Assembly: GCA_937927945.1 (NCBI GenBank)
Contig: CALEYW010000082.1
Span: forward strand, 116,427-180,426
Source of the DNA: an uncultured candidate division WPS-2 bacterium
GTDB lineage: Bacteria; Vulcanimicrobiota; Vulcanimicrobiia; Vulcanimicrobiales; Vulcanimicrobiaceae
Length of the DNA stretch: 64,000 bases
Direction of reading: 5' to 3'
Shown here one piece after another: positions 24,891 to 32,887 of the stretch. Every line of letters starts with the position of its first letter. Position 1 is the stretch's first letter. A program made the position numbers and the translations under genes. Under the pieces are notes generated by a model that was given only the letters and a program-made list of their open reading frames with translations, was not told the DNA's origin and did not search any database.

Positions 24891-26126
24891 GTGCACGTCC
24901 TTGCGATCGCGCTGGCGGCGGTCGCTCTGGTGGGAATCCTCGTTCGCCCGTTCGGCCTCAATCCGGCGTGGTGGGCGGCCGGCGGCGCGCTGCTGCTGGC
25001 GGCGACCGGCGCGCTGCCCGCGCCGGCGGCGCTCGCGGCGCTGCAACGCGGCGTCGACGTCTACCTCTTCCTGATCGGGATGATGGCGCTGGCGGAATTC
25101 GCGCGCGCGCACGGCGTGTTCGCCTGGCTCGCCGCGCATGCGGTGCGCGCCGCCGGCGGATCGCGCCTGCGCCTGCTGCTGCTCGTGTACGGCACCGGAA
25201 TCGCGACGACGGCGTTCTTCTCGAACGATGCGACGATCGTCGTGCTCACGCCGGCCGTCCTCGAGGCGCTCGCGCTGACCGACGCCGATCCGGTTCCGTA
25301 TGCGATCGCTTGCGCGCTGGTCGCCAATGCGGCGAGCCTGGCGCTGCCGATCGCGAACCCCTCGAACTTGGTGTTCTTCGCGGGCGAGATGCCGACGCTG
25401 GCGCACTGGTTCGGCTCGTTCGGCTGGGCGTCGGTCGCCGCCGTCGCCCTCACCTTCGGCGGATTGGCGATCGTGTTCCGGCGCGAGGTCGCGGCGCCGC
25501 TCGTCGTCTGCGAGGATCGGGAACCGGAACCCGCACCGGACTCGCTCGGCGTCGTCACGCTCGCCGTCGCACTTGGCGCGCTGGTCGTCACCTCGTCGCT
25601 GGGCGGCCCGCTCGGTCTCGTCACGTGCTGCTTGGGAGCTGCCGCAACCCTCCTCACCGTCGCCCGTGACGCGCGCGCAGCCGGAGGGATCGTACGGAGG
25701 ATCGCCTGGCCGGTGGTGGTGCTGACGGCCGGGCTGTTCGTCGTGGTCGAGGCCCTCGATCTCGCCGGTGCGGCGTCGCTACCGCGGGCGACCTTCGCCT
25801 GGGCCTCGCACCTGAACGGGCCGCTCGGGCCGCTCGGGGTCGCCGCCGCGACGACGTTCGCCTCGAACGTCGCCACCAATCTCCCGGTCGGCCTCGACGT
25901 CGGCAAGTACGTCGTCGGGAATCACCCGCCGGCCGCGCTCGGCTCGGCCGCGCTCGTCGGCGTGAACGTGGGGCCGAACCTCTCGCTCGGCGGGTCGTTG
26001 GCGACGCTGCTGTGGATCGGAATCGTCCGCCGCGCCGGCATCCGGATGACGGCGCTGCGTTTCGCGAAGATCGGCCTGCTGGTCACGCCGGCCGCCCTGC
26101 TGGCGGCGGCATTGCTCGCGCGCTGA
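24891..26126 (+). CDS. ArsB/NhaD-type ion permease
   Basis: 411 residues from GTG 24891 with about ten hydrophobic helices. The two inverted halves of the ion-transporter superfamily are visible: TAFFSNDATIVVLTPAVLEAL with SLALPIANPSNLVFF in the first, and TTFASNVATNLPVGLDVGKYV with GVNVGPNLSLGGSLATLLW in the second. These phrases are typical of ArsB/CitM/NhaD-like permeases. Arsenite export is possible, but no arsR, arsC or arsA is adjacent, so the substrate remains open. Confidence 0.8.
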   Translation: MHVLAIALAAVALVGILVRPFGLNPAWWAAGGALLLAATGALPAPAALAALQRGVDVYLFLIGMMALAEFARAHGVFAWLAAHAVRAAGGSRLRLLLLVYGTGIATTAFFSNDATIVVLTPAVLEALALTDADPVPYAIACALVANAASLALPIANPSNLVFFAGEMPTLAHWFGSFGWASVAAVALTFGGLAIVFRREVAAPLVVCEDREPEPAPDSLGVVTLAVALGALVVTSSLGGPLGLVTCCLGAAATLLTVARDARAAGGIVRRIAWPVVVLTAGLFVVVEALDLAGAASLPRATFAWASHLNGPLGPLGVAAATTFASNVATNLPVGLDVGKYVVGNHPPAALGSAALVGVNVGPNLSLGGSLATLLWIGIVRRAGIRMTALRFAKIGLLVTPAALLAAALLAR

Positions 26127-26169
26127 GCGGGACGGCAGGAACCGCTCGACCGCAGGCGCAGAGCGTCGG

Positions 26170-26919
26170 ATGATCTCGCTTGGAGTCTCCGTCACCGATC
26201 GCGACGGCGTGCGGCACGTCGTCCTCGACCGGGCCGACAAGAAGAACGCGCTGACGGTCCGGATGTACGCGGCCCTCGCCGACGCGATCGTCTCCGCGTC
26301 GAAAGACGACGTGGGTTCGGTGCTGATCTCCGCCCGCGGCAGCGTCTTCACCGCAGGCAACGACCTGCGCGACTTTCTGGACCAGCCGCCGCACGGCGAC
26401 GATGCGCCGGTCTTCCATTTCTTGCAGGGCTTGATGCGCACCGACGTCCCGATCGTCGCGGCGGTGCGCGGCGCGGCGGTCGGCATCGGCACCACGATGC
26501 TGCTCCACTGCGACGTCGTATACGCCGCGCCGAACGCAAACTTCCGGGTCCCGTTCGTCGACCTCGGACTCGTCCCCGAAGCGGCCAGCAGCGTGCTGCT
26601 GCCGCGCCGCATCGGACGCGCGCGCACCGGTGCCGCGATCTTCCTCGGCGAGCCGATCGACGCGCAGTCCGCGCTGACCGCGGGACTGATCAGCGCGATC
26701 GTCGCCGACGAGGAACTCGACGCGAAGGCCGAAGCGGCCGCGCGCGCGATCGCGGCGAAACCGCGCGAGGCGGTGCGCGAGACGAAGCGTCTGATGAACT
26801 ACGACCGCGAGGCGAATCTCGAGGCGATGCGGCGCGAAGGCGTCGTCTTCCGCGAGCGGCTCGCCTCCGACGAAGCGCGCGCCGCGATGGCGTCGTTCTT
26901 CGCGCGCGCAGGCCGTTGA
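26170..26919 (+). CDS. Enoyl-CoA hydratase/isomerase family protein
   Basis: 249 residues of crotonase fold. The oxyanion-hole segments are GSVFTAGNDLRDF and VAAVRGAAVGIGTTMLLHCDVVYA, and the PFVDLGLVPEAASSVLLPRRIG region follows. The catalytic Glu of true hydratases is replaced or shifted at the first position, while the second Glu (VPEAAS) is present, as in several isomerase-like members. It is likely in fatty-acid or aromatic-CoA metabolism; the substrate is unassigned. Its stop overlaps the next start, and an SDR follows, giving a small lipid-type operon. Confidence 0.88.
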   Translation: MISLGVSVTDRDGVRHVVLDRADKKNALTVRMYAALADAIVSASKDDVGSVLISARGSVFTAGNDLRDFLDQPPHGDDAPVFHFLQGLMRTDVPIVAAVRGAAVGIGTTMLLHCDVVYAAPNANFRVPFVDLGLVPEAASSVLLPRRIGRARTGAAIFLGEPIDAQSALTAGLISAIVADEELDAKAEAAARAIAAKPREAVRETKRLMNYDREANLEAMRREGVVFRERLASDEARAAMASFFARAGR

Positions 26920-27284
26920 CCGTGACGAAGGCGCCGCAGCCGATCGTCTTCCGCACCATCGCTACGATCTTGCGCTGGGGCGGCTGGATCGTCGCGGCCT
27001 GGCTCGTCTTCTATCTCGTGCGCGTCGGGCTGGAGATCTTCATCCAGCACCGGCCGATTCCGCTCTCGCTCGTCGCGCTCTCGATCCCATACAACCTGAT
27101 TTCCATCCTCGTCGCCGGCGTTGCCGTCTCCGCCCTCGTGTTCATCCCCGGTGCGTTCGTCGTATGGGCGAAGCCGGAACGGCGGTTCTGGGCCGAGGCG
27201 TTGCCGTGGTGGAAAGGAACGATCCCCGCCGGCACGATCGGCTTGGTGGTTGGCGTGGCCTTCGGCGTGCTGGGACACCGATGA
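26916..27284 (+). CDS. Small three-helix membrane protein
   Basis: 122 residues from TTG 26916, which overlaps the stop of the preceding gene (TTGA); GTG 26922 is an alternative. Three hydrophobic helices: about 18-40 (LRWGGWIVAAWLVFYLV), 52-78 (VALSIPYNLISILVAGVAVSALVFI) and 98-118 (IPAGTIGLVVGVAFGVLG). No family was recognised. It is cotranscribed with the crotonase and SDR genes on both sides. Confidence 0.6.
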   Translation: MTVTKAPQPIVFRTIATILRWGGWIVAAWLVFYLVRVGLEIFIQHRPIPLSLVALSIPYNLISILVAGVAVSALVFIPGAFVVWAKPERRFWAEALPWWKGTIPAGTIGLVVGVAFGVLGHR

Positions 27285-27312
27285 GGCGCGCTCCCGTCGC
27301 GAACGCCGCCGC

Positions 27313-28134
27313 ATGAACCTTGCTGGGAAGACGCTCTTCATCACCGGCGCGAGCCGCGGCATCGGCCTCGCGATCGCGTTGCGCGCCGCGCGCGACGGCG
27401 CCAACGTCGCCGTCGTCGCGAAAACGGTTGAGCCGCATCCGAAACTGCCGGGGACCATTCACACGGCCGCGGCCGAGATCGAAGCGGCCGGCGGTCACGC
27501 GCTCGCGGTCCAGTGCGACGTGCGCGACGAAACGCAAATCACCGCAGCCGTCGAAGCGACGGTGAAGCGCTTCGGCGGAATCGACGTCGTCGTCAACAAC
27601 GCGAGCGCGATCCGGCTCGGCGGCACCGCGCAGGTCGACGCCAAAGGGTTCGATCTCATGGTCGGGATCGGACCACGCGCGACGTACCTGGTGACGCGCG
27701 CGGCGCTGCCGCATCTCGAACGCGCGGCGAACGGGCACGTCCTCACCCTCTCGCCGCCGATCCGGCTGCAGTCGAAGTGGGTGGGCGCCGCGCCGGCCTA
27801 CACGTTCAAGAAGTACGGGATGACGCTGCTCACGCTCGGCTTCGCGGCCGAGTTCCGCGAACGCGGCATCGCCGCGAACGCACTGTGGCCGAAGACGGTG
27901 ATCGCGACCGCAGCGGTGCAGAACCTGCTCGGCGGCGACGCGGTCATCAAGGCGTCGCGCAAACCCGCCATCGTCGCCGACGCGGCCTACGCGATCCTGG
28001 TGCGCGACGCGCACGAGTGTACCGGGAACACGTTCATCGACGAAGACGTGCTGCGCGAGGCCGGGATCACCGATCTCGACGGCTACGCGACCTCGCCCGG
28101 AACGCCGCTGGGCGAGGACATCTTTCTCGACTGA
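27313..28134 (+). CDS. Short-chain dehydrogenase, HSDL2-like
   Basis: 273 residues from ATG 27313. Rossmann motif TGASRGIGLAIALRAARDGANV with AVVAKTVEPHPKLPGTIHTAA, NNASAIRLGGT, active-site YTFKK (YxxxK), and the unusual LTLSPPIRLQSKWV in place of the usual catalytic Ser strand. The following ANALWPKTVIATAAVQNLLGG is diagnostic of the hydroxysteroid-dehydrogenase-like-2 group, which in eukaryotes is linked to peroxisomal lipid metabolism. That fits the neighbouring crotonase. The 3' 52 bp overlap the end of the convergent CGNR gene. Confidence 0.88.
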   Translation: MNLAGKTLFITGASRGIGLAIALRAARDGANVAVVAKTVEPHPKLPGTIHTAAAEIEAAGGHALAVQCDVRDETQITAAVEATVKRFGGIDVVVNNASAIRLGGTAQVDAKGFDLMVGIGPRATYLVTRAALPHLERAANGHVLTLSPPIRLQSKWVGAAPAYTFKKYGMTLLTLGFAAEFRERGIAANALWPKTVIATAAVQNLLGGDAVIKASRKPAIVADAAYAILVRDAHECTGNTFIDEDVLREAGITDLDGYATSPGTPLGEDIFLD

Positions 28135-28685
28135 TAGTGCCGACGGGCGCGAACGCGCGCACCGCATCCTTCGCTCGAGCACCAGCGACGCGAGCCATTT
28201 TTCGTGACGTCGAGAAAGAACAGGATGCAATCGTCGGCCGAGCAGCGGCGAATCGCTCCCGGCGGAACGGTACGGAGGCAGTCGAGAATCGTCCAAGCGA
28301 TCGCGTGGGGAACGTTTCCGGGATCGCGCTCGTCATACGCGCGGGCTAGGTCGAACACGGCATCTGCCACGACGACGGTTTCAGTCGAGCGAGCCGACGC
28401 CAACGCTTGATTGAGGTAACCGACAAGTGCTCGACGTGCCTCTGCCGTTTTGGTGAGGAGAAACGCTTCGAAGGCCGACCGCATGGCGATTACGAGCGCG
28501 ACGTGCCGCCTCGTCGCGCTTGGCGCCGCCTTGCGGCTTGGTAGATCCGCACGTCGGAGCACCTCGTGCGTTACCGCCCACGATACGACGGCATCGAACG
28601 ACGTCAGGTCGTCCACGACGCCGGACGACCCCATATGTCGAGTATTCAAAAAGTCGACTGCCGCGGAACGGTCGATCGGGCCCAT
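28083..28685 (-). CDS. CGNR zinc-finger transcriptional regulator (ABATE domain)
   Basis: 200 residues. The N-terminal ABATE-like domain (AAVDFLNTRH, then helices) is followed by the C-terminal CGNR zinc finger IRRCSADDCILFFLDVTKNG and RRWCSSEGCGARVRARRHY. The four Cys ligands are all present, although the signature reads CGAR rather than CGNR. Strong Shine-Dalgarno GGGAGAAAG before the ATG at 28685. These proteins are DNA-binding regulators. The divergent hydrolase/cupin pair starting at 28795 and a palindrome at 28731-28744 suggest its target. The last 52 bp are antisense to the SDR gene. Confidence 0.85.
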   Translation of the reverse strand: MGPIDRSAAVDFLNTRHMGSSGVVDDLTSFDAVVSWAVTHEVLRRADLPSRKAAPSATRRHVALVIAMRSAFEAFLLTKTAEARRALVGYLNQALASARSTETVVVADAVFDLARAYDERDPGNVPHAIAWTILDCLRTVPPGAIRRCSADDCILFFLDVTKNGSRRWCSSEGCGARVRARRHYQSRKMSSPSGVPGEVA

Positions 28686-28730
28686 TCTTTCTCCCGACTA
28701 CTTGACCGCGCGCTCGCAATCCTCTACGCT

Positions 28731-28744
28731 CTAACTCAAGTTAG
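28731..28744. promoter_or_regulatory. Palindrome between divergent regulator and hydrolase genes
   Basis: CTAACTCAAGTTAG has perfect 6-bp arms around a two-base centre. It sits in the 109-bp divergent region, about 50 bp from each start codon, as expected for an operator of the CGNR regulator. Function is inferred from position and symmetry only. Confidence 0.45.
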
Positions 28745-28794
28745 ACCGTGAGACTCACGGGGAGGATGCCCGGTTAGGAACTGCGAGCTCGACC

Positions 28795-29625
28795 ATGAAA
28801 CGCGCTGATTTTGCTGCGACCGCGGGCGCGGCGACGATTTCGATGGCCCTCCCCCGCAAAGCGGCTGCGAACGGAGGGTCGGAGACGTTGCCCGTACGGA
28901 TCAAGCGCCTCCATTGGGCGGGAGTGTCGCTCGTGGTCGGCGATGCGCAGCTGTTCATCGAGCCGGTGATCGAGAACCCCGGCGACCCTCCTCTGACCGC
29001 CGAAGCGAAGAATCGCTTCGCGATCATCAGCCATCATCACGGCGATCATTTCGACGCGAAAGGGGTCGCGACGGCGATCGGCGAGGGCGGCTTTCTGGCG
29101 CTGGAGGAAAATGTCGCGAAGTGGGCCGACACGCGCGGCTTGCCGGTTGTGCGCGTGCCGCTCTACCAACCGGTCATGATGCCGCGCGGCGCGGCGACCT
29201 TCTGCGCGATCCCGCTTCCGGCCGTCGACGGGTTAGGCGCGCCGCAAGCGTCGTGGGTCATCGAAGCCGCCGGCGTGAAGGCCCTGCACTTGGGCGACAC
29301 GCAATGGCACGGCGGCTTTTGGGATATCGCGAGGGCCTACGGGCCGTTCGACCTCCTCTTCGTGCCGATCAACGGCTTCCAGCAGGTCGCCGGCCGTTAT
29401 CGCAACGTGGGACAGCCGATGACGTTGTCGCCGCAACAGGCGGCATCCGCACTGAAGCTCTTCAGTCCGGCGGTCGCGATCCCGATTCACTACGGCGAGC
29501 CCGATCCGCCGACGTATCTGGAAGTCGACAAGCCTCTCGAGACGTTCTTAGCGCTCGCCAAAGACACCGGCACGCGCGTTGCCGCGTTGAAAGAGGGCGA
29601 GTCCCTGACGCTGACGAGCCGATGA
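28795..29625 (+). CDS. Metallo-beta-lactamase-fold hydrolase, exported
   Basis: 276 residues from ATG 28795. The N-terminus (MKRADFAATAGAATISMAL) looks like an export signal with only one Arg, so Tat use is uncertain. The MBL-fold metal motif is SHHHGDHFD (HxHxDH), followed by LHLGDTQWHGGFWD and IPIHYGEPDPP, as in UlaG/YfcI-like lactonase or RNase-like hydrolases. The ATG of the cupin gene overlaps its TGA. It is divergent from the CGNR regulator. Substrate unknown. Confidence 0.82.
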   Translation: MKRADFAATAGAATISMALPRKAAANGGSETLPVRIKRLHWAGVSLVVGDAQLFIEPVIENPGDPPLTAEAKNRFAIISHHHGDHFDAKGVATAIGEGGFLALEENVAKWADTRGLPVVRVPLYQPVMMPRGAATFCAIPLPAVDGLGAPQASWVIEAAGVKALHLGDTQWHGGFWDIARAYGPFDLLFVPINGFQQVAGRYRNVGQPMTLSPQQAASALKLFSPAVAIPIHYGEPDPPTYLEVDKPLETFLALAKDTGTRVAALKEGESLTLTSR

Positions 29626-29945
29626 CGCAACCCGAGCTGATCGCGTTGTGCGTCGATGAGGTCGTTCCCGTCGAGGTCGGAGCTGGCTGCAGCCGCCGCA
29701 GTTTGCCCTCGGCCGGGCCCGTAGACGTATGGGTGGTCGACATCGAGCCCGGGGGGCAATGGCCGCACGTCGATTATCACGACGAGATGGGTGAAGCCGT
29801 GTACGTCGTCAGCGGCGAGCTGATCGAGGGGACGCAACGGTACGGCGCCGGCGCCTACATCGTCTACGGTCCGGAGAGTTCACACCGACCGCGGACGGAA
29901 TCCGGCGTGCGGTTGTTCGGCTTCAACGCCCGCTCCAAAACGTGA
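29622..29945 (+). CDS. Small cupin-domain protein
   Basis: 107 residues starting at ATG 29622, which overlaps the previous stop (ATGA). The cupin barrel motif 1 appears as GGQWPHVDYHDEMGEAVYVVSGEL and motif 2 as YGAGAYIVYGPESSHRP, giving His/Glu metal ligands of a single-domain RmlC-like fold. Such small cupins act as isomerases, dioxygenase-like enzymes or ligand binders. Coupling to the MBL-fold hydrolase suggests a shared pathway controlled by the CGNR protein. Confidence 0.8.
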   Translation: MTQPELIALCVDEVVPVEVGAGCSRRSLPSAGPVDVWVVDIEPGGQWPHVDYHDEMGEAVYVVSGELIEGTQRYGAGAYIVYGPESSHRPRTESGVRLFGFNARSKT

Positions 29946-30071
29946 CCGGCCCGGCGCGGAGACGTCTTCCTCGCCTAGGCGATCAACCGGCCGCGGCCGC
30001 ACCACAAACACCGATAAAAAGTCCGCTCGCCGAGTGAATCGACTTCGGCCGTCGCACGGTTCTGGTGCTTT

Positions 30072-30800
30072 GTGAACGGATGGACGCTTGCCGGAACGAC
30101 TTTTGTCGCCTGCGCGGTCGAGGCGGTCGAAGCCATGACGATCGTGCTGGCAGTCGGCGTGGCGCGCTCCTGGCCGATCGCCCTGCGTGGGGCGGCCTAC
30201 GCCCTGGGGGTTCTCGCGCTCATCGTCGCGGTCTTCGGCCCTGCGCTGCACCTCATCCCCATCGACCAGCTCAAGCTCGTCGTGGGAATCGTCCTGACGC
30301 TGTTCGGTCTGTCCTGGCTGCGCAAAGCCATCTTGCGCTACGCCGGCCGCAAAGCGCTGCGCGACGAGGAAGCGGCGTTCGCGCGCCAGGTTGAGGCGCT
30401 GCGCACGGCCGACGACGTACAGGCCGATCGTATCGCCTTCATCACGTCCTTCAAAGCCGTGCTCATCGAAGGTCTGGAAGTCGCGATCATCGTCGTCACG
30501 TTCGGTGCCGCCTCGACCGTCGCACTCGGATGGTCGGCAGCCGGGGCACTCGTCGCGGTCCTCCTCGTCGTCGCCGCAGGGCTTGCCCTGCGAGCGCCCG
30601 CATCCCGCGTTCCGGAGAACACGATGAAGTTCGTCGTCGGCATCATGCTGACGTCGTTCGGTACGTTCTGGACCGGCGAAGGCCTCGGGATCGCATGGTG
30701 GGGCGCCGACCTCTCACTGCTGTTCCTCGCGATGTTCTATCTGGCCGTTTCCGGTGTGCTCGTCGCAGCGGCGCGAGCACCGAAAGAGGTCCCGGCGTGA
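30072..30800 (+). CDS. Polytopic membrane protein (COG4280-like)
   Basis: 242 residues from GTG 30072, six or seven helices. Two acidic intramembrane repeats are conspicuous: CAVEAVEAMTIVLAVGVARS near the N-terminus and LIEGLEVAIIVVTFGAAST in the middle. They resemble the duplicated glutamate motifs of cation or iron transporters such as FTR1, and of COG4280 proteins. A helical cytoplasmic loop lies between the halves. A metal-ion transport role is an inference. It is coupled to the tiny membrane gene that follows (GTGA overlap). Confidence 0.65.
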   Translation: MNGWTLAGTTFVACAVEAVEAMTIVLAVGVARSWPIALRGAAYALGVLALIVAVFGPALHLIPIDQLKLVVGIVLTLFGLSWLRKAILRYAGRKALRDEEAAFARQVEALRTADDVQADRIAFITSFKAVLIEGLEVAIIVVTFGAASTVALGWSAAGALVAVLLVVAAGLALRAPASRVPENTMKFVVGIMLTSFGTFWTGEGLGIAWWGADLSLLFLAMFYLAVSGVLVAAARAPKEVPA

Positions 30801-30982
30801 AGCTCTCAGCGATCTGGGAGTTCATCGCCGGCGACTCGCGGCTTGCGCCGCTCGCCGTTGCGGTCGCCGTCGTGATCAGCGTCGTCCTGCTCCGGACGTC
30901 GGCCCCCAGCGGGGTCGTCGCGATGACGTTCCCATGCATCATCGCACTCGGTTTGGCGGCGTCGACCTTCGAACGTCGCTGA
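30797..30982 (+). CDS. Small two-helix membrane protein
   Basis: 61 residues from GTG 30797, which overlaps the preceding stop (GTGA). Two hydrophobic helices (about 17-32 and 40-56) are separated by RTSAPSG. It is too small to assign to a family but is translationally coupled to the COG4280-like gene, so it is probably an accessory subunit. The next gene, 11 bp away, is convergent. Confidence 0.6.
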   Translation: MKLSAIWEFIAGDSRLAPLAVAVAVVISVVLLRTSAPSGVVAMTFPCIIALGLAASTFERR

Positions 30983-30993
30983 GGGACCGGGCG

Positions 30994-32805
30994 CTACGGA
31001 ACGAGGACCATGCCCTGTGTGGCTTGCGAGCCGAGCGTGCTGAACCCACCAGGCGTCGCGGCCGCGTTCCCGTCCTCGTCCGTCGCAGCGATCTTTCCGG
31101 CGTTGGCTGAGTTGGCGCCCGCGAAATACACCCAGCCGCGCGCCGGGTCGATCGCTACGCCGGTACAGTAGCCGTTGAAAAACGTCGAGCCGATTCCCGA
31201 GAACGTCCCTCCGAGCGTCTGGCGCGCGCCGCCTGCGAGCTGGTACACCTGGACACCGCCGGCGTTGCCGGAGAAATAGACAAGGCCGTTGCGCGAGTCG
31301 TAGGCTGCGACAAACATACTGTTCGATGAGCCAAGGTTGGTGAACGTCGGAGTGCCTGTGCTCGCCAAGCTCTCATTTAACGAGTACACGATAGGAGACC
31401 CGTTGCTCGGGTTCTGACCGGGCGCGACGATGGTCGTACCAAAGAGCTCGGGCAGAACGTTCGGATACACCGAGCCGGGTGTGCTGCCGGTCGCGACGAC
31501 TGTCCCAGTCTCTGTGTATGCGACGATCTGCGACGTGCTGCTGGTTTGGCTTGCATCTCTCTCGCCGATGTACAACTCTCCGTTGTGGGCGTCGAATGCG
31601 ACACCGTACATATTCGCGTAGTGGTTCGCCGAGGTGTCCATCCACGGCGAGCCGATCGCGGTGCCCGACAAGCTGTACTCTTGGATGTGGTAGATGTATG
31701 GCGTCCCGTACGTCGCCTGGTCGGTGGCGTTGGCGTCATAGGTCTGCTCCGCGACGAAGAGCGCGCCGGCGCCGCCGTTCGCGGTAGGATCGTATGCGAT
31801 CCCTTCGTCGTAGTTTGTCGGCGCCCCGAACCCGGTGATGCCGGTGAGCTGGTTACCGTCCTCGTCGAAGACTTCCACGCCCTTTGCGAACGTCGACGCA
31901 TAGATGCGCGGCGCGAATCGCGCGGCGTAGTGCATCGAAACGTTCTGGGTCACCGTCGCTCCACCCGCGCTCGCCGCCGCGGTTGCCGTTGCCGTGACCA
32001 TCAGGTTTCCGGCTGAGTACGCTCGCGGGGTCAGCGTCCACACGTTCGGTGCGGTCGTCGACGGCGCGCCGACGGTCAGCGTGCTCGAGGTCAGCGCGAT
32101 CGTCGGAGCACCGGGGCCGACGATGAAATTGCCGTCTGGGTCGGCGGCGAGAACCGTGAACGTGCGCGGGAAGAGCGTCGTGCCGTCGGCCTTGAAGGCG
32201 CCCCAGAGCTCGAAGCCCGACGCCGTCGAGCCGTCGGCGTCTTGACGCTGGCCCACGACCATGTCGATCGACGTCGGAACGCCGCCCAGCGTGAGCGGGA
32301 TCGTATTCGCCTGGCCGGCCGTCACCGTGAACGGCACGCCGATTGCCTGCGAGAGCGCCGTGCCGGCGCCGTCTTCCGCGGTGAAATAGATGGTATACGA
32401 GCCTGGGGCAAGCGCCAACGAGAGATCGCACTGCGTGCCGGCCAGCGTGCTGCTGCATCCCGCCGCGGTCAAGCTGAGTGGGACCGTCTGGGGATAGGGG
32501 TTGCCGATCGACACCCCGCCCTGCCGGATGTCGACCACGGCCTGCGTCGTCGCGGGCGACACGTACTTCGGCGCGCGCGAATGCGATGCCGCAGTCGTCG
32601 CTTTCGGAATCGTGATCTTGAGCGTGGCGGTCGCTCTGCCGCCGCTCGACGGTGCGGGGGAAGCGATGGATACAGAACGAGCGGGGACGGCGTTGCCGCT
32701 TCCCGCGCAGCCGCTCACGAAGACCGCTCCGAAGAGCGCGACCGCGCCGCCGGAGCGGAGGATCGTGCGACTCAAACGCGGGCTCCGCGAATGCGCGTTG
32801 TTCAT
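30994..32805 (-). CDS. Large surface lipoprotein with beta-propeller-like C-terminus
   Basis: 603 residues from ATG 32805 (GAAAGGG upstream). Lipobox VSGC. The N-terminal part (to about residue 280) has Ig/bacterial Ig-like beta repeats (VDIRQGGVSIGNPYPQTVPL; LTLGGVPTSIDMVVG). The C-terminal part has repeated blade-like phrases (IYASTFAKGVEVFDEDGNQL; GVAFDAHNGELYIGERD; VAIDPARGWVYFAGAN), as in NHL/SMP-30-type beta-propellers. It is the third of three consecutive lipoproteins sharing a Pro/Ala linker and an AxKYVSPAT or TPQYVSSAT phrase. An adhesion or binding function is a guess. Confidence 0.75.
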   Translation of the reverse strand: MNNAHSRSPRLSRTILRSGGAVALFGAVFVSGCAGSGNAVPARSVSIASPAPSSGGRATATLKITIPKATTAASHSRAPKYVSPATTQAVVDIRQGGVSIGNPYPQTVPLSLTAAGCSSTLAGTQCDLSLALAPGSYTIYFTAEDGAGTALSQAIGVPFTVTAGQANTIPLTLGGVPTSIDMVVGQRQDADGSTASGFELWGAFKADGTTLFPRTFTVLAADPDGNFIVGPGAPTIALTSSTLTVGAPSTTAPNVWTLTPRAYSAGNLMVTATATAAASAGGATVTQNVSMHYAARFAPRIYASTFAKGVEVFDEDGNQLTGITGFGAPTNYDEGIAYDPTANGGAGALFVAEQTYDANATDQATYGTPYIYHIQEYSLSGTAIGSPWMDTSANHYANMYGVAFDAHNGELYIGERDASQTSSTSQIVAYTETGTVVATGSTPGSVYPNVLPELFGTTIVAPGQNPSNGSPIVYSLNESLASTGTPTFTNLGSSNSMFVAAYDSRNGLVYFSGNAGGVQVYQLAGGARQTLGGTFSGIGSTFFNGYCTGVAIDPARGWVYFAGANSANAGKIAATDEDGNAAATPGGFSTLGSQATQGMVLVP

Positions 32806-32887
32806 TGTGTACCCTTTCGACGAACGTGGACGTGATGAAAGTGAAGCCGCCGCGTCCCGCAACCGCGGACCGCGGCGGCTGACGAAC

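Noticed and set aside
21888..25406. 1172-codon minus-strand frame
   Set aside because: Antisense to the dynamin-like and nagA genes; composition typical of a GC-driven spurious ORF.
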